Shown here piece by piece: positions 63,873 through 64,000 of a stretch of DNA of 64,000 nucleotides. A program made the position numbers and the translations under genes. The notes below the pieces were generated by a model. It worked only from the letters and a program-made list of their open reading frames with translations. It made no database searches and had not been told where the DNA came from. The stretch is from Sphingomonas sp. PP-CE-1A-559 (GTDB taxonomy: Bacteria > Pseudomonadota > Alphaproteobacteria > Sphingomonadales > Sphingomonadaceae): assembly GCF_004340965.1 (NCBI RefSeq), contig NZ_SLYA01000006.1, positions 51,967 through 115,966 of the forward strand, written 5' to 3'. Every line of letters begins with the position of its first letter. Positions within the stretch are counted from its first letter, which is position 1.

Positions 63873-64000
63873 AGAGCGTTCCGGTTCGGGCAAACGTAGC
63901 GTTCTCTTCTCTATCGCGGCCTGAGTCAACAGGCGCAGACCACTCTCCGCCGCCGCGAGTGCGCCGGTTTGAGGAATTGGTAGGCGACGAAAATACAAAT
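63810..64000 (-). CDS. Possible 3' end of a minus-strand gene cut by window edge
   Basis: A frame open from the window edge leftwards into the repeat, ending at 63810. The part before the repeat reads LPIPQTGALAAAESGLRLL and then helix-like EKRTLRLPE, which is protein-like and might be the end of an oxidoreductase or similar. The last ~30 codons come from the family A repeat. Too short to assign. Confidence 0.25.
   Translation of the reverse strand, partial: LYFRRLPIPQTGALAAAESGLRLLTQAAIEKRTLRLPEPERSPLPGREGLGVGRSALAATVP

Overview
The window reads as chromosomal DNA of a high-GC alphaproteobacterium, most likely a sphingomonad (Sphingomonas or a close relative). This is inferred from the GC-rich codon usage, the many ATGA/GTGA start-stop overlaps, the sphingan/xanthan-like exopolysaccharide (EPS) gene set, the COQ4 protein, the signal-peptide Rap1a-like proteins and the dense REP-type palindromes. 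No database search was possible, so family assignments rest on motifs read by eye.

Positions 1-10.9 kb (+ strand) form a tightly overlapping polysaccharide assembly operon: a GT2 glycosyltransferase cut by the window edge, a Wzx-type flippase, two GT4 glycosyltransferases, a Wzy/O-antigen-ligase-type polymerase, a GT39-like membrane protein, a GumM/WecG-type GT26 transferase and a membrane-anchored GH74-like double beta-propeller. A convergent Rap1a-like gene, an L,D-transpeptidase and a coiled-coil lipoprotein follow.

Positions 12.9-18.3 kb (- strand) carry a second operon: a PssD/PssE (Alg14/Alg13-like) split glycosyltransferase, a short Wza/GumB lipoprotein, an outer-membrane beta-barrel and a Wzc/GumC tyrosine autokinase. 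Positions 18.7-26 kb (+ strand) carry a PPP-family phosphatase, a small secreted protein, a polymerase with a lectin-like C-terminal extension, a second Wza lipoprotein and a second tyrosine autokinase. The region therefore holds two export/co-polymerase modules and two polymerases. The GTs build the lipid-linked repeat, the flippase and polymerases move and join it, and the Wza/Wzc pairs control length and export. A second Rap1a-like gene, a SleB-type wall hydrolase and an acyltransferase cassette close the island at about 29.5 kb.

From 29.6 to 64 kb the content is mostly housekeeping: Gfo/Idh oxidoreductase, ccmBA, metallopeptidase, pterin dehydratase, SDR, an osmoprotectant-type ABC importer, TauE, rlmN, phosphatase, porin, dnaN, a YbjQ-like protein, COQ4, recF, an OmpA-like protein, gyrB, an AlkB-like oxygenase, a DsbA-like protein, several small proteins, a GGDEF protein, peroxiredoxin, hisN, AsmA, rpmI-rplT, a GIY-YIG protein, pheS-pheT and an aldose-epimerase-like protein. 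Palindromic repeat elements of at least four sequence types sit in almost every larger gap of this half. Two of them lie in frame inside essential genes (recF and pheT). I saw none of them in the first 32 kb. No rRNA, tRNA, CRISPR array, insertion sequence or prophage was recognised.
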